DNA of 64,000 nt, taken from contig JACRMV010000002.1 in NCBI GenBank assembly GCA_016235025.1, positions 372,001-436,000 on the forward strand, given 5' to 3'. The DNA is from Rhodocyclales bacterium (GTDB taxonomy: Bacteria; Pseudomonadota; Gammaproteobacteria; Burkholderiales; Rhodocyclaceae). Below are positions 9,262 through 18,675 of the stretch, piece by piece. A program made the translations under genes and the position numbers. The notes under the pieces are model-generated. The model saw only the letters and a list, made by a program, of their open reading frames with translations, made no database searches and had not been told where the DNA came from. Every line of letters begins with the position of its first letter. The first letter of the stretch is position 1.

Positions 9262-11066
9262 GGCAGCGGCTCCGTATTGGAGAGATGCGCAAGATTGTCG
9301 TCGCGTCCTGTCATCTGGCGTGCCGCCTGCAGCGACCAGTCGAGATCGAAGGCTGGCGTGAATTCCTGGTGCAGCATCCTTGCCTCGTAGGCCGGGCGGA
9401 ATTTGACAATGGTGTTCAGCACCGGGTTGCAGGCCGTGTGCCCCAGACCGCAATGGCTCATGGACAGCAGCAGCTGGTTGAGGTTCTCGATTTCCTTGAT
9501 ATCGTAGGGCGAGCCGTGGCCATTATGCAGTTTGTCCATCAGGTTCCTCAGCAGGGAGGTTCCAACGCGGCAGGGCGTGCAAAAACCGCAGCTTTCATGC
9601 GCGAAGAAATGCACGAAATTACGTGCCACTTCGAACAGGTCGCGGTTCCGGTCGAACACCATGAAGGCGCCGGCCGTCGGCAGATCCTCGAATCCGATCT
9701 GCCGGTCGAATTCATGGGCGGCGACCGTGACGCCGGATGGCCCGCTGACCTGCACGGCTTGGGTGTGGGTCGCACCGCAATCCTCCAGCACCTGGCGCAC
9801 ACTGACGCCAAATGGATATTCGTAAATGCCGGGACGTGCACAGTCGCCCGAGACCGACATGATTTTTGTGCCGGTCGATTTTGCCGTGCCGATATCGGCA
9901 TAGCAGGCACCGCCTGCGGTTGCGATGTGGCAGGTGGCGGCAAAGGTTTCGACATTATTCACTACGGTCGGCTGGTTGAGATAGCCGTGGGTCACCGGAA
10001 AGGGTGGGCGGTTGCGCGGTGTGCCGCGCTTGCCCTCCAGCGATTCGAGCAACGCCGATTCCTCGCCGCAGATGTAGGCGCCGGCACCGAGATGGATAGT
10101 GATGTCGAAATCAAACCAAGGCTGGCCCAGGATGTTTTTACCGAGAAGGTTCTGCGCACGCCGCCGTGTCAGCACCGCATTGAGCTTGTCCAGCAGGTAG
10201 CGGTATTCGCCGCGCAGGTAGAGTATGCCCTGCTTCGCGCCGATGACGTAGCCGCACAGTGTCATGCCCTCGAACACCTTGTCGGCGTAGCTGTTGAGCA
10301 GCACGCGGTCCTTGAAGGTGCCGGGTTCGCCTTCATCCGCGTTGCACACCACATAGTGTTGTTCGCCCGGAGCATTGCGGCAGGACTTCCACTTGACGGC
10401 GGTGGTGAAGCCGGCGCCTCCACGGCCGCGCAGGCCGGATGCTTCAAGCTCGGCCAGCATGCCTGCGGCGCCGCGGTGCAAGGCGGCCTCGAGTGCCGCG
10501 CCGGGGACGAAACCCTCGCTCAACAGCAGATCCTTGCGGTGGATATTGTCCGTCACCTGAAAAAACTCGGTCGGCCAGGCATGGAGCGGAACCTGTTGCC
10601 GGATCAGGCTGCAGATGTCATCGACACGCTGCTCGGTGAGGCGGGTGAGGGCGATATTGTTCAGCAGCAGCGCCGGTCCTTGGTCACACATGCCGGTGCA
10701 CGAGGTGGTATCCACGCTCAGCAGGCCATCCTCGGTGATTTTGCCGGCTTCCGCCCATAGATTGCGGCACATGCGTTCCATCAGTGCCTGGCTGCCGAGC
10801 ATGCGATCGGTGATGTTGTCGGAAAACAGTACACGGTATTTGCCGCGCGGCTCCAGGTGGAGAAACGAATAGAAACTCGCCACGCCCTCGATCTTGGTGC
10901 GAGGGATATCGAGCTTGAGCATCAGATAGTCGACTGCATCCGGATGGATGTAACCGAAGCTCTCCTGTGCTTCGCGCAGAATCTGGAGCAGATTCACGGA
11001 GCGGTAGCCGTACCGCTCAAGGATCGGATCGAGATAGGATGCACAGGCCGTGTCAGGTGACCCCAT
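9258..11066 (-). CDS. hoxF: Diaphorase subunit HoxF (NuoE-NuoF fusion)
   Basis: HoxF binds NAD and FMN and exchanges electrons with NAD+/NADH. Residues about 1-160 are NuoE-like. They keep a CTGMC cysteine pair but lack the first cysteine pair of classic NuoE, so a normal [2Fe-2S] site there is doubtful. The rest is NuoF-like: the RGRGGAGF NADH loop, NADEGEPGTFKDR, the FMN site GAGAYICGEESALLES, and [4Fe-4S] ligands in ESCGFCTPCRVG plus a later cysteine in HTAC. It has 602 residues. An AAGGAG ribosome site stands 9 bases before the ATG. It is the first gene of the operon and follows a 158-base gap after glk. Confidence 0.96.
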   Translation of the reverse strand: MGSPDTACASYLDPILERYGYRSVNLLQILREAQESFGYIHPDAVDYLMLKLDIPRTKIEGVASFYSFLHLEPRGKYRVLFSDNITDRMLGSQALMERMCRNLWAEAGKITEDGLLSVDTTSCTGMCDQGPALLLNNIALTRLTEQRVDDICSLIRQQVPLHAWPTEFFQVTDNIHRKDLLLSEGFVPGAALEAALHRGAAGMLAELEASGLRGRGGAGFTTAVKWKSCRNAPGEQHYVVCNADEGEPGTFKDRVLLNSYADKVFEGMTLCGYVIGAKQGILYLRGEYRYLLDKLNAVLTRRRAQNLLGKNILGQPWFDFDITIHLGAGAYICGEESALLESLEGKRGTPRNRPPFPVTHGYLNQPTVVNNVETFAATCHIATAGGACYADIGTAKSTGTKIMSVSGDCARPGIYEYPFGVSVRQVLEDCGATHTQAVQVSGPSGVTVAAHEFDRQIGFEDLPTAGAFMVFDRNRDLFEVARNFVHFFAHESCGFCTPCRVGTSLLRNLMDKLHNGHGSPYDIKEIENLNQLLLSMSHCGLGHTACNPVLNTIVKFRPAYEARMLHQEFTPAFDLDWSLQAARQMTGRDDNLAHLSNTEPLP

Positions 11067-11223
11067 CGGGGATGGCTCCTTGAGTGTCTATGGGGACTCG
11101 GAAAAGTTTTGACACGGTTCCATCTTAACAAAGCTTCTCGTCTGGTTTGTCGACGCCTGCATTATCTTCTCCTGCCGCAGCCGGTGACTCCTGCTTCAGC
11201 CGTCCGGATGGCTGGGTCGTCGG

Positions 11224-11239
11224 GCTAATGGCGTGCCAG
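11224..11239 (-). promoter_or_regulatory. Sigma-54-type -24/-12 element upstream of hoxF
   Basis: Read on the minus strand, the sequence is C-TGGCAC-GCCAT-TAGC. The -24 half matches the sigma-54 consensus TGGCACG exactly, the spacing of the GG and GC doublets is right, and the -12 half differs from TTGC at one base. It lies about 160 bases upstream of the hoxF start, inside the last codons of glk. RpoN-dependent transcription is known for the homologous operon of Ralstonia. The overlap with coding sequence means a chance match cannot be excluded. Confidence 0.45.
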
Positions 11240-12154
11240 GCACAAGGCGCCATGCAGGCCGAGCGCCGGGTTGGTGATGACGTGGATCGGCATGCGCGCG
11301 GCAATCGCGGCATGCCCGGCCTTGGCGTTGAAAGCCGTGAGGAACGGGCTGTGGTGCAGGGCTGACAGCAGTTTGGCAGCCATGCCGCCAGCGAGAAAAA
11401 CGCCGCCACGCGTCAAACCCAGCAGCGCCATATCGCCGGCAAACGCGCCATAAGCGGAAAAAAACAGATCCAGGGCGTGCAGCGCCATGCTGTTTTCATC
11501 GGACTGCGCCAAGGCCGAAATTTCTTCCGGCGGCAAGGTTTCCCCGCTCAGGAATTCATGAATCGTCCTCAGGCCGGGTCCGGAAACCACATGCTCCCAG
11601 CTAACCCGGCCATGCCGCGCGTGCAGAAACCGCCACAGGCCGAGCTGTTCTTCATCGGCCGGGGCGAAGGCGGCATGGCCCGCTTCGCCGGGAACGATGC
11701 GCCAGCCTTCGCCCTGCGGCAAAACAAAGGCCGCCCCTAATCCGGTGCCGGCGCCAACGACCAGGCAGGGCGCCGTGGCGAGGCGGATGCCTTCCTGCAG
11801 CGTGACCCGGTGCGCCGGCGGTGCGGTGACTGCGCCCAGCGCGGCGGCGGCGAAGTCATTGACCAGTTGCACAGCGGGCAGGCCGAAGCGGCGCGACAAC
11901 GCGTCACGGTCGATGGTCCAGGGCAGATTGGTCAGGGTGACCTTCCGGCCGTCATCGGCAATCGGCCCGGCGGCGGCGAGACAGCCGGCCGTGATGTGCG
12001 ACGGATCGGTTCCGGTCTCGGCCAGGAAGGTGGCCAGCAGCGTGTCGAAGTCCGCAAAGTCGGCGCTGGCGTAACGGCGATGGGTGACGAGACGGCCCTC
12101 TTGCTCCAGTCCCAGCAGCACCTTGGTGCCACCAATGTCACCGCCGATGAGCAC
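11225..12154 (-). CDS. glk: Glucokinase
   Basis: The bacterial Glk type phosphorylates glucose with ATP. The 309-residue protein has the N-terminal phosphate-binding motif GGDIGGTKVLLGL, LTNLPWTID, a second phosphate loop at VGAGTGLGAAF, and GEAGHAAFAP, a conserved part of the sugar site. It ends PALGLHGALCLARH, typical of the family. It lies 5 bases after thyA on the same strand, so the two may be cotranscribed. The last codons contain a sigma-54-like element that may serve hoxF. Confidence 0.93.
   Translation of the reverse strand: MLIGGDIGGTKVLLGLEQEGRLVTHRRYASADFADFDTLLATFLAETGTDPSHITAGCLAAAGPIADDGRKVTLTNLPWTIDRDALSRRFGLPAVQLVNDFAAAALGAVTAPPAHRVTLQEGIRLATAPCLVVGAGTGLGAAFVLPQGEGWRIVPGEAGHAAFAPADEEQLGLWRFLHARHGRVSWEHVVSGPGLRTIHEFLSGETLPPEEISALAQSDENSMALHALDLFFSAYGAFAGDMALLGLTRGGVFLAGGMAAKLLSALHHSPFLTAFNAKAGHAAIAARMPIHVITNPALGLHGALCLARH
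12056..12079 (+). repeat. 24-base interspersed motif, copy 1
   Basis: AAAGTCGGCGCTGG, then CGTA, then ACGGCG. It lies inside glk, read opposite to the gene. Confidence 0.7.
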
Positions 12155-12159
12155 GATTC

Positions 12160-12954
12160 TTACACCGCGACCGGCGCCGGGATGTGGGGGTGCGGATCGT
12201 AACCTTCCAGCGAGAAATCCTCGAAACGGAAGGCGAAGATGTCTTTGACGGTCGGATTGAGCTTCATCGTCGGCAAGGGTCGCGGTTCACGCGAAAGCTG
12301 CAAGCGGGTTTGTTCCATGTGATTGCTGTACAGGTGCGCATCGCCCAGCGTATGCACGAATTCGCCGGGTTTCAGGCCGCAGACCTGCGCCACCATCAGC
12401 GTCAGCAGTGCGTAGGACGCGATATTGAACGGCACGCCGAGGAAAATGTCGGCGCTGCGCTGATAGAGCTGGCAGGACAGCTTGCCGCCGGCGACATAAA
12501 ACTGGAACAGCGCGTGGCAGGGCGGCAGTTTCATTTTCGGGATGTCGGCCGGATTCCAGGCCGAGACGATGTGGCGGCGCGAATCGGGGTTGCTTTTCAG
12601 GCCGTCGATCAGTTGCACGATCTGGTCAACTTCACCGCCACCGGATGTCGGCCAGTGGCGCCATTGATGGCCATACACCGGCCCCAGATTGCCGTCGGCG
12701 TCGGCCCAGTCATCCCATATGGAAACGCCGTTTTCCTTCAGGTAGCGGATATTGGTTTCGCCCTTGAGGAACCACAGCAACTCGTGGATGATCGAGCGCA
12801 GGTGCAGTTTTTTGGTGGTCAGCAGCGGAAACCCGGCGGCCAGATCGAAGCGCATCTGGTAGCCGAAGACCGAGCGCGTGCCGGTACCGGTGCGGTCGGA
12901 TTTCTCGTGCCCGTGTTCGAGCACATGCTGCATCAGGTCGAGGTAGGGGCGCAT
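12160..12954 (-). CDS. thyA: Thymidylate synthase
   Basis: ThyA methylates dUMP to dTMP using methylenetetrahydrofolate. From the ATG at 12954 it has 264 residues, the exact size of the Escherichia coli enzyme. Landmarks include [12 protein letters not shown], the active-site cysteine in [30 protein letters not shown] and the C-terminal [11 protein letters not shown]. The frame is open upstream, but those residues do not match the family. The gene is divergent from the M17 peptidase gene, with 59 bases between start codons. Confidence 0.97.
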   Translation of the reverse strand: MRPYLDLMQHVLEHGHEKSDRTGTGTRSVFGYQMRFDLAAGFPLLTTKKLHLRSIIHELLWFLKGETNIRYLKENGVSIWDDWADADGNLGPVYGHQWRHWPTSGGGEVDQIVQLIDGLKSNPDSRRHIVSAWNPADIPKMKLPPCHALFQFYVAGGKLSCQLYQRSADIFLGVPFNIASYALLTLMVAQVCGLKPGEFVHTLGDAHLYSNHMEQTRLQLSREPRPLPTMKLNPTVKDIFAFRFEDFSLEGYDPHPHIPAPVAV

Positions 12955-13013
12955 GGCGATGGATTGGCCGGCATATAATCGAAGCGGCATTTTAGACACT
13001 TGTGGAACATCTG

Positions 13014-14468
13014 ATGACTCTTCCCCATATCGCCCTTCATTCAGTGGCTGATTTTGTCTCACTGCAGGCGGACTATGCGCTGATTGTGATCGCGCAGGCG
13101 GCTGCTTTGCCCGCAGATTTGCCGGCTCGGCCACAATGGCAGGCTATCCTCAGGCGCAAGGCCATGAAGCCTGCCGAACTGGGCAAGACGCCGCTGGCGC
13201 TCGACCTGCGGGATGGCCGACGTCTGGCGCTGCTGATGGACGATGGCGGAAAGAGCCGTTTCGAGCGGCTGACGCAGCTGCGCAAGGCGATGATGCTGTT
13301 GCAGGCTGATGCGCCGAAAGTGCTGGCCATCCTGGCGGCAGATGCTGACAGCGCGCGCGACGCGGTGTTCGTCGCCATGGTCAATGGCGTGCCCTTGCCG
13401 GCCAGGAAGAAAAAGCCGGCCAAACCGCTGGCCCGCATCGATCTTTGCAGCCCGCTGGTCGAGGCGGATCTGGCGCCGGTGCAGGCGCTGGCCTATGGCA
13501 ATGTCCTGGCCCGGGAGCTGACGGCCACGGCGCCCAACGAATTGACGCCGGCGCTCTATCGCAAACGGATTCGCGCTCTGGCCCGGGAGCGAGGCCTGGC
13601 AATCGAGGAATACGACTACAAACGTTTGAAGAAGCTCGGCGCCGGAGCATTTTGCGCCGTAGCCCAGGGTTCGCATCACGAGGATGCGGCGATTGTGCAC
13701 TTGAGCTGGAAGCCGAAGGGCGCGAAGCAGACCGTGGCGCTGGTCGGCAAGGGCATCTGTTTCGATACCGGCGGGCACAACCTCAAGCCGGCGCGCTACA
13801 TGGCCGGCATGCACGAAGACATGAACGGTTCCGCCGTGGCGCTGGCGCTGACCCTGGCGGCCGCCGAAATGAAGCTGCCGCTCGCCATCGATTGCTGGCT
13901 GGCGATTGCGCACAACCATATTTCGTCCACCGCCTATCACCAGAACGATATCGTCACGGCGCTGGACGGCACCACGATCGAAGTGGTGCACACCGACGCC
14001 GAGGGGCGCATGGTGCTGGCCGATACCCTGACCCTGGCGACCCGCAACAAGGCAAAGCCCGATCTGGTAATTGATTTCGCCACGCTCACCGGCTCCATGC
14101 ATACCGCGCTGGGCGCACGCCATTCCGGAATTTTTGCCACTACCGATGCGTTGGCGGCGCTGGCCATCGAGGCGGGTCGTGTCAGCGGCGAACGGGTCTG
14201 TGCCTTCCCGCTCGCTGCCGATTATGCTGATGCGCTGGATTCGAAGGTGGCCGATGTCAAGCAATGCACGCTCGAGGGAGAGGCCGACCATATCCTCGCC
14301 GCGCTGCTCCTGCAGCGATTTACCAACGGCCGGCCGTGGCTGCATGTCGATCTCTCGGCATCGAATTGCAGCGGCGGGCTGGGCGCCGTCGCGACCGATG
14401 TCACCGGCTTTGGTGTGGCGTGGGGCGCCACCTTGCTGGCGCAATGGCTGAAAACCGTACCTGTGTAA
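13014..14468 (+). CDS. M17 leucyl aminopeptidase family protein
   Basis: This cytosolic two-metal aminopeptidase (484 residues from the ATG at 13014) has the catalytic features of Pep[17 protein letters not shown] gives the metal ligands and catalytic lysine, MHEDMNGSA gives another aspartate, and [14 protein letters not shown] gives the Asp, Glu and Arg of the NTDAEGR motif. The N-terminal domain is less conserved than in classic PepA, so the substrate is uncertain. A GTG at 13002 is in frame, but the ATG with a GGA 5' of it is preferred. A TATAAT at 12974-12979 lies just upstream, but no clear -35 box accompanies it. Confidence 0.88.
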   Translation: MTLPHIALHSVADFVSLQADYALIVIAQAAALPADLPARPQWQAILRRKAMKPAELGKTPLALDLRDGRRLALLMDDGGKSRFERLTQLRKAMMLLQADAPKVLAILAADADSARDAVFVAMVNGVPLPARKKKPAKPLARIDLCSPLVEADLAPVQALAYGNVLARELTATAPNELTPALYRKRIRALARERGLAIEEYDYKRLKKLGAGAFCAVAQGSHHEDAAIVHLSWKPKGAKQTVALVGKGICFDTGGHNLKPARYMAGMHEDMNGSAVALALTLAAAEMKLPLAIDCWLAIAHNHISSTAYHQNDIVTALDGTTIEVVHTDAEGRMVLADTLTLATRNKAKPDLVIDFATLTGSMHTALGARHSGIFATTDALAALAIEAGRVSGERVCAFPLAADYADALDSKVADVKQCTLEGEADHILAALLLQRFTNGRPWLHVDLSASNCSGGLGAVATDVTGFGVAWGATLLAQWLKTVPV

Positions 14469-14500
14469 AAATGACGGGCTCGTAAGCGCCGAAGACAGCC

Positions 14501-16006
14501 ATGCTCGGAATATTTCCATCCAGGACGATGCATCCCTTGCTGGATGCACGGGAAGCAAAGCGGGTCTTTGCCGAGCTTGCCGCGCACGAAGCTCCTGTCG
14601 GCGTGGAGGAGGCTACGGCCTGGCTCGAATCGCTGCCTGCAGCCGAAGGCTTCAAGTTGCCCCAGCGGTTTGAGGCCGTGCTGCGCATCGACGAGGCGGT
14701 GCTGCGTCATACCCGAAGGCTGACGCAGGATTATCTTCAGTCGGGACATGCCGGGCGGACCGACGATGCGCGGTTGTGGACGCTCAATCACGATTACTGG
14801 CAGCAACTCGCCAATGCCTATCGCGATGGCCTGGAGCGCTGGAAGATGGCGGGCAAAGCGGAGCGTGCTGCGCTGATGAGCCTGCTGCCGCTGGTTCTGC
14901 CCCGTACTTTGTACGCGCTCGGCATGCGCCTGAAATGGGATCAGTTTCGCTATGGCCCGATCAGCGCCGATTTCTGGCGCGATCTGGGCGCCGCATATCT
15001 CACGGCCGTCGAGATCGGCGTCGATAAAACGCAGCTGTCCCTTCATCCCGCAGCCCTGACCCAGGAACCCGCTACCAGCAGCGAAGCCGAATACCTCAAG
15101 GTACTGGTATTCCACGCGTCCGCGCCGGATCAGCTGACTCCGCCGCAGATCGAGCTGGCCGCACACCTGGTCAAACATTTCCTGCCGCACCTGACGTTGC
15201 TGCGCGAGGTCTGGCCGACCAGCATGTACTGGGTGGATGCCTCCAAGCCGCTGCCTCCCGCACGACTCGGGCGTTTGCCGGAAGTGACCCCTGGCCTGCG
15301 GTTCTTTACCTGTACGCGTGCTGCAGGCCCTGTGGGCGCCGTGCTCGCCGGGATTCGCGCCGGACAACGGGTGCCGCCCGAGCTCGGTCTCGGCGCGACA
15401 GTCGATGCGGCGACCGTGCTGCCGGTACTGGAACATCTGGCGGCGTATTGGGCACCGACGCCACCGATACGTGCTCATGTCCGGCGCCGGGTGAGCGCAA
15501 GGTTGCTCGTGGTCAATGGCATGGATGCCGCTTATGCGCGCCTGTCCGGGAAGGTCGATGCCGGGGCTGCGGAGATATGGGTCGTGGACGACATCAGCCA
15601 GGGCGGGATGGGTGTGCGCGCTCCTGTGGCGCGCACCGAGTGGCTGCATATCGGCGCCCTGGTCGGCATTCAGCCCGAGGGCGGTGACAACTGGCTGATC
15701 AGTAGGGTTCGTCGCTACAGCCGCACCACGCCGGATCAGATGAATGTCGGTATCGAGACACTGTCAAAGCAGCCACGCGCCATCCTCGCCGATGCAGGTG
15801 GACTGGAAACGGCCTGCCTGCTGCTCGATTTCCCCGTGGTTGCCGATCATGTGCGTTTGGTGTTGCCGCGTACCGCCGCAGGCGAGCAGGTGGCCTTGAC
15901 GTTTACGCTGGACGGTGCAGGCGTCCGGCTGTTTCCCGTGGCCGTGCTGGAGACGGGCGCTGATTTTGTGATCGCCCGCTTCCTCGTCCAGTCATTCAGC
16001 CAGTAG
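14501..16006 (+). CDS. Uncharacterised protein with possible C-terminal PilZ-like domain
   Basis: I do not recognise this 501-residue protein as a named family. It is predicted soluble with many amphipathic helices and no signal peptide. At about residues 360-420 the sequence VVDDISQGGMGV, followed by LHIGALVGIQPE and ISRVRRYSR, resembles the D/NxSxxGxG part of PilZ domains that bind cyclic di-GMP. A clear RxxxR motif before it is not obvious, although HVRRRVSARL lies nearby. It is convergent with mog (10 bases between stops), and a role cannot be read from the context. Confidence 0.6.
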   Translation: MLGIFPSRTMHPLLDAREAKRVFAELAAHEAPVGVEEATAWLESLPAAEGFKLPQRFEAVLRIDEAVLRHTRRLTQDYLQSGHAGRTDDARLWTLNHDYWQQLANAYRDGLERWKMAGKAERAALMSLLPLVLPRTLYALGMRLKWDQFRYGPISADFWRDLGAAYLTAVEIGVDKTQLSLHPAALTQEPATSSEAEYLKVLVFHASAPDQLTPPQIELAAHLVKHFLPHLTLLREVWPTSMYWVDASKPLPPARLGRLPEVTPGLRFFTCTRAAGPVGAVLAGIRAGQRVPPELGLGATVDAATVLPVLEHLAAYWAPTPPIRAHVRRRVSARLLVVNGMDAAYARLSGKVDAGAAEIWVVDDISQGGMGVRAPVARTEWLHIGALVGIQPEGGDNWLISRVRRYSRTTPDQMNVGIETLSKQPRAILADAGGLETACLLLDFPVVADHVRLVLPRTAAGEQVALTFTLDGAGVRLFPVAVLETGADFVIARFLVQSFSQ

Positions 16007-16016
16007 CCGGCATCCG

Positions 16017-16619
16017 TCAGCGGGCTGGCGGCCGCAGCGCGGATTTCGGGCGGAAGGCCTTCACGATGGCGTCATTGGTTTCGATATACGGGCCGCCGAT
16101 CAGATCCAGGCAATAGGGTACGGCGGCGAAAATTCCCTGAACATCCTGCTGTCCGTCCTGGCCCTTGAGCCCGGTCAGGGTTTCCTTGATCGACTTGGGC
16201 TGCCCCGGCAGATTGAGAATCAGGCTGGCGCCGCGCGCATGTTGCCGGATGACGCCGATCTGGCGCGAAAGAATCGCAGTGGGGACGAAATGCAGCGATA
16301 TTTGCCGCATCTGTTCGCCGAAACCCGGCATCAGCTTGTGCGCCACGGCCAGCGTGGCCTCGGGTGTCACATCGCGCAGCGCCGGGCCGGTGCCGCCGGT
16401 CGTCAGCACCAGATGGCAGCCGACCGTGTCGCAGAGCTCGATCAGGGTTTGCTCAATCGCAGGTTGTTCGTCGGGAATCAGGCGGGTCTCCATGCGCCAG
16501 GGGGAGGCGAGTGCTGCGCTGAACCAGTCGTGCAGCGCGGGGATTCCCTGGTCGGCATAAACGCCGGAGGATGCTCGGTCGGAAATCGAAACGAGGCCAA
16601 TCAGAAGTTCGTCGTTCAT
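16017..16619 (-). CDS. mog: Molybdopterin adenylyltransferase
   Basis: MogA adenylates molybdopterin before molybdenum insertion by MoeA. The 200-residue protein starts GLVSISDRASSGVYADQGIPAL and has the conserved LTTGGTGPALRDVTPEAT, the PGFGEQMRQISLHFVPTAILSRQ segment and LNLPGQPKSIKETL. These are all characteristic of MogA rather than MoaB. The C-terminus ends in ETNDAIVKAFRPKSA, as in proteobacterial homologues. No molybdenum-cofactor partner gene is in the window. Confidence 0.95.
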   Translation of the reverse strand: MNDELLIGLVSISDRASSGVYADQGIPALHDWFSAALASPWRMETRLIPDEQPAIEQTLIELCDTVGCHLVLTTGGTGPALRDVTPEATLAVAHKLMPGFGEQMRQISLHFVPTAILSRQIGVIRQHARGASLILNLPGQPKSIKETLTGLKGQDGQQDVQGIFAAVPYCLDLIGGPYIETNDAIVKAFRPKSALRPPAR

Positions 16620-16892
16620 GGGTTTTGGGCAGGCGTCAGTGGGTTGATGTGGGAATCCGGGTCCGAGTGTCGTCCGGTGGCGGCAGTGCGGCGATTTTTC
16701 TGGCTAGAAACATGGGCCAAAGGCAGGGTTGATCGTGTTTTATCGAGAGCGGATGGCGGGTATTATCAAACCAATTTGTCTCGTTGGTGAATCCCCTGCC
16801 GCAATCCATGCCGACCCATCTCTGCCGCCCATTTTATTTGCTTCCGTGTGTCCCGTTGTTGGTGAGGGCATCTGCCGCCACGGGAGTCCGGC

Positions 16893-17492
16893 ATGACTGA
16901 CTTTTTCCTGCTCGGCATACGTGCCCTGATATGGATGGCTGTCGTGCTGGCGGGAGGCTATTTCATTTATTCGCTGTTGCGCCTGGTGCGTATCCGCAGG
17001 AAACGCCGGTCGGTTGCGGTTCCGCTGCCCTCCGCTCCTCCTGCTACGGAAGTTCCGGCGGCCGAGAGCGGATTTCTGCGCAATGAGCCGCAACTGGCGT
17101 CATATGCCGTGGCGCCTGTTGAATCATCGCCACCTCCACCGGACGAAGCGCTTCAGGCGCCTGCCCCCGATTTTTCGCGCGAACTGGCACGCTCCAGTCT
17201 GGAGATTGAAGTTCAGAGTCTGCGGCGCGAAATGCACCGTCTGCGAACGGATATGACGCAACTCACGGCAGAAGTTCAGCAGTTAAAGACTGCGCGCAGC
17301 GTTTCGCCGCTCTACAGCGAGGCCATGACCATGGCGCAGCAGGGTGTGACGGCCGCCAGTATTTCTGATCGGTGCGGCATTTCGCTGGGGGAAGCCGAAC
17401 TGGTTGCCGCGCTGGCAAGGGGTGGAAGCGACTCTGCATTTCATGATGAAAAAGGGGAACATGATGACCGATATCCCGACGCAGGACACTGA
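16893..17492 (+). CDS. DUF2802 domain protein, membrane-anchored
   Basis: The protein (199 residues) has one N-terminal membrane segment (about residues 5-28), a basic stop-transfer patch (RIRRKRR) and a proline-rich linker. A coiled coil follows around residues 100-140 (EIEVQSLRREMHRLRTDMTQL). The C-terminal DUF2802 motif is SPLYSEAMTMAQQGVTAASISDRCGISLGEAELVAAL, a small helix-turn-helix-like unit. In other proteobacteria DUF2802 proteins occur near flagellar and chemotaxis genes; no such gene is here. Its end overlaps the start of the SPOR gene, so they are probably cotranscribed. Confidence 0.75.
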   Translation: MTDFFLLGIRALIWMAVVLAGGYFIYSLLRLVRIRRKRRSVAVPLPSAPPATEVPAAESGFLRNEPQLASYAVAPVESSPPPPDEALQAPAPDFSRELARSSLEIEVQSLRREMHRLRTDMTQLTAEVQQLKTARSVSPLYSEAMTMAQQGVTAASISDRCGISLGEAELVAALARGGSDSAFHDEKGEHDDRYPDAGH

Positions 17493-18264
17493 GCCGCAAC
17501 CGGCAATGGAAGCCGCACCGCCGCTGGACGACGAGGCACTGAAAGAGCGCTTGCTCAATCGCGTCATCGTGGCCGCCGTCATCGTGGCCGGCTTGCTGGG
17601 CAGCCTGGCGATATTCGATACTGTCAGGGTGCCGGCAGTTCCGGCTTCGGGCAAGATTGCGGCCCCGCCTGTAGCGCCGGTCGTTGCGTCGGCGCCTGCC
17701 GCCGTGCCGGAGGCAAAGGAGCCGGCCGGCGCGGCTGAAAATGCAGGTGAAGCTGCGCCAGGCGTGGCGCAACAGGCGGAAGCGGGGGTGCCTGAACGCA
17801 GCGCTGCGCCGGATTCGCTGCCGTTGCAACCCTTGCCCGGAGAGAAGCCGCTGACCAAGCTGGCGACGGGCCGGCTCGCCATGCTGCATCCGGCGGCCCC
17901 TGCCTCTATCCCCGCTGCCACGCCGCCAGCCGAGCCTGCGCGGGAACTGGCTCGCAGCCGACCGGCCGCACCGCCGTCGGGCGCCACGCATCATGCCGCC
18001 GAGCGCCCGGCGGCTTTCCGTCCGCTGACTCAGATGGCGGAACGGCATTTTGGCTTGCAGTTGGGCGTGTTCAGCAATCTTGCCAATGCGGAAGACCTGC
18101 GCGCCAAGCTGGAGAAAAATGGCATTCCCGCCGTCATCGAGGCGCGGGTGCGTGTCGGCCCCTTCGCCACGCGCGCCGAGGCTGAAGGCGCCCGGGCCAA
18201 ACTCAAGGAATTGGGGATTGATGACGGCCTGCTGGTCACCATGAAAAACAAGTCCCCATCATGA
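17464..18264 (+). CDS. SPOR-domain protein, single membrane anchor
   Basis: This protein has a cytoplasmic N-terminus, one membrane helix (about residues 30-50, [18 protein letters not shown]) and a long Ala/Pro-rich periplasmic linker. The C-terminal SPOR domain (about residues 190-262) contains the typical [28 protein letters not shown] and [22 protein letters not shown] domains bind denuded septal peptidoglycan, so a cell-division or envelope role is inferred. Start sites at 17443, 17461 and 17464 are possible; an AAAAAGGGG ribosome site best fits 17464. Confidence 0.82.
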   Translation: MTDIPTQDTEPQPAMEAAPPLDDEALKERLLNRVIVAAVIVAGLLGSLAIFDTVRVPAVPASGKIAAPPVAPVVASAPAAVPEAKEPAGAAENAGEAAPGVAQQAEAGVPERSAAPDSLPLQPLPGEKPLTKLATGRLAMLHPAAPASIPAATPPAEPARELARSRPAAPPSGATHHAAERPAAFRPLTQMAERHFGLQLGVFSNLANAEDLRAKLEKNGIPAVIEARVRVGPFATRAEAEGARAKLKELGIDDGLLVTMKNKSPS

Positions 18265-18292
18265 CGCTGTTGTTTGCTTCCAAGGAATTTCA

Positions 18293-18673
18293 ATGAATCG
18301 AAAAATCATTTCCACCGCTGCCGCGCCGGCTGCCATCGGTACCTATTCGCAAGCCGTCAAAGCCGGTGACACGGTTTACCTTTCCGGCCAGATCGGGCTG
18401 GATCCCGCCACCATGCAGATGGTCGAAGGCATCGAGGCGCAGATCGTGCGCGTGTTCGAAAACCTCAAGGCCGTGGCCGCAGCCGCCGGCGGCAGCTTGA
18501 ACGATGCGGTACGGGTGACGATTTACCTTACCGATCTGGCGCACTTCGCCAAGGTCAATGAAGCCATGGCGCGCTATTTCGATGCGCCCTATCCGGCGCG
18601 CGCCGCCGTCGGCGTCAAGGAGTTGCCGCGCGGCGCGCTGGTCGAGGCCGACGCGGTTCTCGTGCTTGGCTGA
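18293..18673 (+). CDS. ridA: RidA family enamine/imine deaminase
   Basis: RidA hydrolyses reactive 2-aminoacrylate and related imines that leak from PLP enzymes. The 126-residue protein starts with the classic [30 protein letters not shown] and ends with [20 protein letters not shown], including the arginine that binds the carboxylate. An AAGGAA ribosome site precedes the ATG. It is followed by recG after 2 bases; ridA upstream of recG is a frequent arrangement in this group. Confidence 0.95.
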   Translation: MNRKIISTAAAPAAIGTYSQAVKAGDTVYLSGQIGLDPATMQMVEGIEAQIVRVFENLKAVAAAAGGSLNDAVRVTIYLTDLAHFAKVNEAMARYFDAPYPARAAVGVKELPRGALVEADAVLVLG

Positions 18674-18675
18674 GT

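Noticed and set aside
12441-12464. AAATGTCGGCGCTGCG in thyA as a further 24-base motif copy
   Set aside because: It has an extra base in the first block, no ACGGCG block, and encodes the conserved RSADIFLG of thymidylate synthase.
13059-14558. A 499-codon minus-strand frame opposite the M17 peptidase
   Set aside because: It is antisense to a gene with all catalytic motifs and has no family features of its own.
16620-16892. A promoter with TTGATC and TATTAT before the DUF2802 gene
   Set aside because: The two boxes are 26 bases apart, too far for a sigma-70 promoter, and no better pair was found.
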